Source: an uncultured Collinsella sp.
GTDB lineage: Bacteria; Actinomycetota; Coriobacteriia; Coriobacteriales; Coriobacteriaceae
Direction of reading: 5' to 3'
Assembly: GCA_902490405.1 (NCBI GenBank)
Contig: CABUDS010000010.1
Location: 1 to 64,000 of the forward strand
DNA: 64,000 nt
Program-made: the position numbers and the translations under genes
The notes under the pieces: generated by a model
Database searches by the model: none
Told to the model about the DNA's origin: nothing
The model's input: only the letters and a program-made list of their open reading frames with translations
In this document: positions 61,132-64,000 of the stretch, in pieces
Numbering within the stretch: position 1 is the stretch's first letter
How the letters are laid out: every line of letters starts with the position of its first letter

Positions 61132-62514
61132 TTACAGAGACGCGATCGTTGCATTTGCACACTTGAGCGTACCGTCGGTGACCGTCAGCGCCACACCCTG
61201 TCCCTGCTTATTGCAGAAGCGAGCGTTAAGCGCAACATCATCGACAAAGATGGTCGCGATATCGTCGTCAACGACCAGGCGCACATGATGAGTGCCCTCG
61301 CCCTTAAAGAACAACGGACGCTCGAGGCCCATGTTGTTGACCTGGAACCACGGATACTGGGGGGCCGCCGTAAACTCGAGCTTGCCCTCACGCAGGTTGG
61401 CGCGGAACTCATAGGCAAGACCGGACTCGGCGTCCTCGGCGAGCTTCACCGAGAAGCCGGCAGCGTCACCGGCGAGCTCGATGTCGGCGTCGAGCATATA
61501 GGTGGAACCGGCATCCGCAGCGAGCACCTGCTCGACCTTGCCCGACTCGCAGGAAAGCTCAAAGGCCTCGACTGCCTTAGCCTCGCCAAAGGCGCCAAGC
61601 ATGCTGTCGGGGAGTTTGGTGCCAAGCGTTCCGTCGGCACGCTGAACGATCTCGAGGGGCATAAAGGTGCCACCCCACAGGTAAGAGCTGGGGTCGCCGC
61701 CCTCGTCACGCGTAGGAACCCAACCAAAGAGAACGCGGCGCTCGCCATCAAATGCGGTACGTGCGGCATAGTACGCGCGGCCATCGAAGGAATCGTCCGC
61801 AGGAGTGATCCAGGGACCGTTGATAGAGCGAGACATGCGGTAACGGGTCTTGTTGCCATCACTGTACTCAGAGAACACCAGATACCACCAGTCGCCCATC
61901 TTAAAGAGATCGGGCATCTCGAACATGGTGTACAGGCCCGGATTCCACCAGTCGCCCTGGAACTCCCAGGTATCCAGGTCCTTGGAGGTGAACTTGACCA
62001 GACGACCGGTCATCAGACGCTTGTCCTCGCCCACACGCGTGCCGAGGATGAGCATGTACTCTTCGTTCTCCTCATCCCAAAGCACAAAGGGATCGCGCCA
62101 GTTGCGGTCATCGTAACCCTCCTGGGGCGGAAGCAGCGTCTCGGCGATGTTCTTCTCCCACTTGACGGCGTCGTCACTCGTTGCGTGAAGAAGAACCTGC
62201 TTCATCAAACGTGCGCTGACCTTATCGCGATTGCAACCAGTGTAGAGCGCATGGTACTTGTCGCCCACCTTAAACACCGTGCCGGCATAAACGTACTGGT
62301 CGACCTCCTCGTCGCCGCCACGCTCAAGGCTCTCGCCAAAGTCCTTGTAGTTGACGAAATCCTTGGTCGTCGCGAGTGCCCAGCCAAACGGCTCTCCGAA
62401 AGGTTCGGGGTTACGCGTGTCACGCTGATGATAGAGATAGAACGTGCCGTCCTCGCCGTACGGCATGATGTCGCCTACCCAAATTCCCTCAGGCTGGTAA
62501 TACACCTTGTGCAT
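61132..62514 (-). CDS. GH32-like glycoside hydrolase, divergent
   Basis: 460 residues from the ATG at 62514 (AAAGGAAG upstream). A five-bladed-propeller type enzyme: GIWVGDIMPYGEDGTFYLYH replaces the WLNDPNG block (Asp kept), WRDPFVLW is the second motif and FEMPDLFKM stands for the acid/base region. A C-terminal sandwich is present. Only distantly like the other GH32 gene, so the two enzymes probably take different fructosides or linkages. Also comparable to GH43/GH32-border proteins. First structural gene of the operon, directly under the LacI sites. Confidence 0.85.
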   Translation of the reverse strand: MHKVYYQPEGIWVGDIMPYGEDGTFYLYHQRDTRNPEPFGEPFGWALATTKDFVNYKDFGESLERGGDEEVDQYVYAGTVFKVGDKYHALYTGCNRDKVSARLMKQVLLHATSDDAVKWEKNIAETLLPPQEGYDDRNWRDPFVLWDEENEEYMLILGTRVGEDKRLMTGRLVKFTSKDLDTWEFQGDWWNPGLYTMFEMPDLFKMGDWWYLVFSEYSDGNKTRYRMSRSINGPWITPADDSFDGRAYYAARTAFDGERRVLFGWVPTRDEGGDPSSYLWGGTFMPLEIVQRADGTLGTKLPDSMLGAFGEAKAVEAFELSCESGKVEQVLAADAGSTYMLDADIELAGDAAGFSVKLAEDAESGLAYEFRANLREGKLEFTAAPQYPWFQVNNMGLERPLFFKGEGTHHVRLVVDDDIATIFVDDVALNARFCNKQGQGVALTVTDGTLKCANATIASL

Positions 62515-62562
62515 CCGAGACTTCCTTTCCACGACATACTAACTCGGTACAATGGCAAGATA

Positions 62563-62596
62563 TGTCAATCGTTTTCATATGTCAAACGTTTTCACA
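62563..62596. promoter_or_regulatory. Tandem LacI-family operators before the fructosidase operon
   Basis: TGTCAATCGTTTTCATA (62563-62579) and TGTCAAACGTTTTCACA (62580-62596) are adjacent 17-bp direct repeats matching TGTCAWWCGTTTWCAYA, 49 bp before the GH32 start. Confidence 0.7.
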
Positions 62597-62624
62597 CCAA
62601 TACGTCTTTTCGCAGTTCCAGTCG

Positions 62625-62641
62625 TCGGCAAACGGTTGACA
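62625..62641. promoter_or_regulatory. Third LacI-type site, inverted and degenerate
   Basis: On the minus strand TGTCAACCGTTTGCCGA, a weaker match to the same consensus. Confidence 0.45.
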
Positions 62642-62697
62642 TATGCCGGCGAACGGTAATCAGAAGCATTTGAGGAATTCTTTTAGCACGGGATGAA

Positions 62698-63708
62698 CTA
62701 CGCGGTTTTGCCCTCAATAAGTTCAACGGGGAGTTTTATATTCGATTCGGGCATATCGCCGTTAATCAGAGCGATGATGGATTGCGCCGCGAGCTCTCCG
62801 ATGCGATCGATATCTTGGCGTACGGTTGTTAGGTCAGGCATAAACGTCATGGTGCGGCGGGCACCATCCGCGCCCACGACCTTAATATCGTCAGGAGCAC
62901 TCAAGCCGCGCTGCTTCATCATGTTGAGGCAGATGGCCGCCATCGTGTCGTCTCCCGCAAAGATGCCGTCAATATCGGGGTTCTCATCGAGAATCTTCGC
63001 GACGACCGCGCCCTTTTCGTCGTCGGGCTTAACGAACTCGACCTCACGGACAAGCGCGGACAAACCGGCCTGCTCAACAACATCGAGGTAGGCATCGGTA
63101 CGCTTATTGGCAGGCATGCGCATGCGGCTATTGCTGCGCAGGCACAGGATACGCCTGCAGCCGTCATCAATCAGACGGCGCGTGGCGAGCTCGCCGATGC
63201 CATAGCTGTCACTTGCAATCTGGACAGAGCCCTCGCCAAGATCGCAGTCGATGCCAACCAGGCTCAAGCCCATCTCGGCATATGCCTCGGCACCGATATT
63301 GAGGGAGTTGACGATTACGCCGTCGACCATATTGCGGCGGAGCATGTCAATATAGGAACGCTCAAGATCGGGTCGATTGGCGCTGTTGCACAGCAACATC
63401 TTAAAGCCGTTTTCCGCCAACGTGCGCTCGACCGCCTGCACAACCTGAGCATGGAACGGGCTGCTCACAAAGGGAACGATCATGCCGATAAGGTTCAGGC
63501 GACCGTTGAGCATGGCGCGGGCGATATCGTTGGGCGTATAGTTGATACGCTCCATCGCGGCATGGACCTTATCGCGGGTCTCTTGGCTAATATAGCCGCG
63601 ATTATTAAGCACGCGAGATACCGTAGTAGGCGAAACCCCCGCCACCGCTGCAACTTCCTTGATGCCAGGCTTAGCCATATCCTTAGAACGAGCACCCTCG
63701 CGAGCCAT
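62698..63708 (-). CDS. LacI-family transcriptional regulator of the fructosidase operon
   Basis: 336 residues from the ATG at 63708 (GGGGGAGGG upstream). The DNA-binding helices and hinge are IKEVAAVAGVSPTTVSRVLN and NYTPNDIARAML. The sugar-binding domain follows (IVNSLNIGAEAY, DGIFAGDDTMAAICL). It leads the locus and faces its targets on the same strand. A matching operator lies 20 bp upstream of its own start, so autoregulation is likely. Effector probably sucrose, fructose or a phosphate form (inference). Confidence 0.92.
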   Translation of the reverse strand: MAREGARSKDMAKPGIKEVAAVAGVSPTTVSRVLNNRGYISQETRDKVHAAMERINYTPNDIARAMLNGRLNLIGMIVPFVSSPFHAQVVQAVERTLAENGFKMLLCNSANRPDLERSYIDMLRRNMVDGVIVNSLNIGAEAYAEMGLSLVGIDCDLGEGSVQIASDSYGIGELATRRLIDDGCRRILCLRSNSRMRMPANKRTDAYLDVVEQAGLSALVREVEFVKPDDEKGAVVAKILDENPDIDGIFAGDDTMAAICLNMMKQRGLSAPDDIKVVGADGARRTMTFMPDLTTVRQDIDRIGELAAQSIIALINGDMPESNIKLPVELIEGKTA

Positions 63709-63728
63709 AGCACCCTCCCCCATCAACA

Positions 63729-63745
63729 TGTCATACGTTTACATA
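63729..63745. promoter_or_regulatory. LacI autoregulatory operator
   Basis: TGTCATACGTTTACATA, matching the consensus at 62563 and 62580, just upstream of the regulator gene. Confidence 0.65.
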
Positions 63746-63856
63746 CGAACAAAGCATACCCCAACAACAGTGGGAAAACGGTAACAGTACAAGTAAGTAA
63801 ACGACTCATCCAAATAATTAGGAGAGTTCCGCCTAAAGGGTGACTACACAGGACCC

Positions 63857-63987
63857 CGCCGGGGCTGTTTGGGCTACCTCCCAAAAAATTCCGCAGGACG
63901 CAAGAAGCCCTCGCCGCACGAAGTGCGCAGCGAGGGCTTCTTGCATGTCCGAGGACGTTTTGGGAGGTAGCCCAAACAGCCCCGGCG
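63857..63987. repeat. Nested inverted-repeat element NIR-4
   Basis: Perfect 30-bp outer arms (63857-63886 with 63958-63987), 14-bp inner arms (63901-63914 with 63930-63943) and a GCAC-GAA-GTGC tip. Connectors CCGCAGGACG and CATGTCCGAGGACG, identical to NIR-1 although most arm sequence differs. Confidence 0.9.
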
Positions 63988-64000
63988 ATCCTGCGGGAGT

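Noticed and set aside
59992..62673. Long plus-strand frames opposite the PTS and GH32 genes
   Set aside because: Shadows of strongly supported minus-strand genes.

Overview
The window looks like chromosomal DNA of a Collinsella-type Coriobacteriia (high-GC, anaerobic gut Actinomycetota; C. aerofaciens or a close relative). This rests on GC-rich codon use, a giant 2-hydroxyacyl-CoA dehydratase activase, an anaerobic pyruvate formate-lyase activase, a sucrose PTS locus and gene-dense short operons. The genus is inferred from gene content, not from a database match. No rRNA, tRNA, CRISPR array, insertion sequence or origin was seen.

Layout. 1-9.1 kb: a DUF389 membrane protein, a small anchored protein, a 3-hydroxyacyl-CoA dehydrogenase, and a TetR regulator followed by a 1600-residue dehydratase-activase-like protein. 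9.2-9.6 kb: a 41-residue holin-like peptide gene facing a probable antisense RNA (candidate type I toxin-antitoxin) between two 32-bp direct repeats. 9.6-16.2 kb: a HAD phosphatase, a tetR-MFS exporter pair with two operators, the amt-glnK nitrogen operon, and an HD protein with a CmpB-like membrane protein. 16.4-23 kb: dxs, then a polar amino-acid ABC transporter with a class I amidotransferase-like peptidase. 23-31.5 kb: an HPt protein with a GGDEF-REC-HD-GYP regulator, a hydrolase, a radical SAM protein, map, a 2-hydroxyacid dehydrogenase and an M18 aminopeptidase. 31.6-44.6 kb: a frameshifted Ntn hydrolase, phosphofructokinase, an XRE membrane regulator, an FtsX-type ABC exporter, a fluoride-type CLC antiporter behind a probable fluoride riboswitch, an AIM24 protein, an OmpR-type two-component system and ogt. 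45-50.4 kb: the aspartate pathway (asd and lysC on minus, thrC and thrB on plus). 50.5-53 kb: an AT-richer accessory patch with two XRE regulators, a Cys-rich membrane protein and a gene remnant. 53-57.9 kb: engB, mtnN, a beta-lactamase-like serine hydrolase, pflA and degV. 58-63.7 kb: a LacI-controlled sucrose/fructan operon (lacI, GH32, PTS EIIBC, GH32).

The least explained content is intergenic. Gaps are filled with structured repeats of several families. The most striking is a nested inverted repeat (copies near 34.0, 45.0, 50.4 and 63.9 kb, with a divergent one at 49.4 kb). Its arms differ in every copy yet stay self-complementary. Its connectors (CCGCA and GAGGACG) are conserved, and a 4-bp helix between them changes in a compensatory way from copy to copy. 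Other families are a GTTGCGGTGA palindrome (3 copies), a CCTGCCAAAA terminator-like element (5 copies), a tandem array of three 80-bp-spaced palindromes before the amino-acid transporter, a tandem array of three covarying hairpins near 44.7 kb, and a 22-bp inverted repeat that swallows the start site of the HAD gene.

All coordinates and motifs were read by eye. Starts were moved from the longest frame to the best ribosome-binding site where noted. Functions come from motif recognition without any search.
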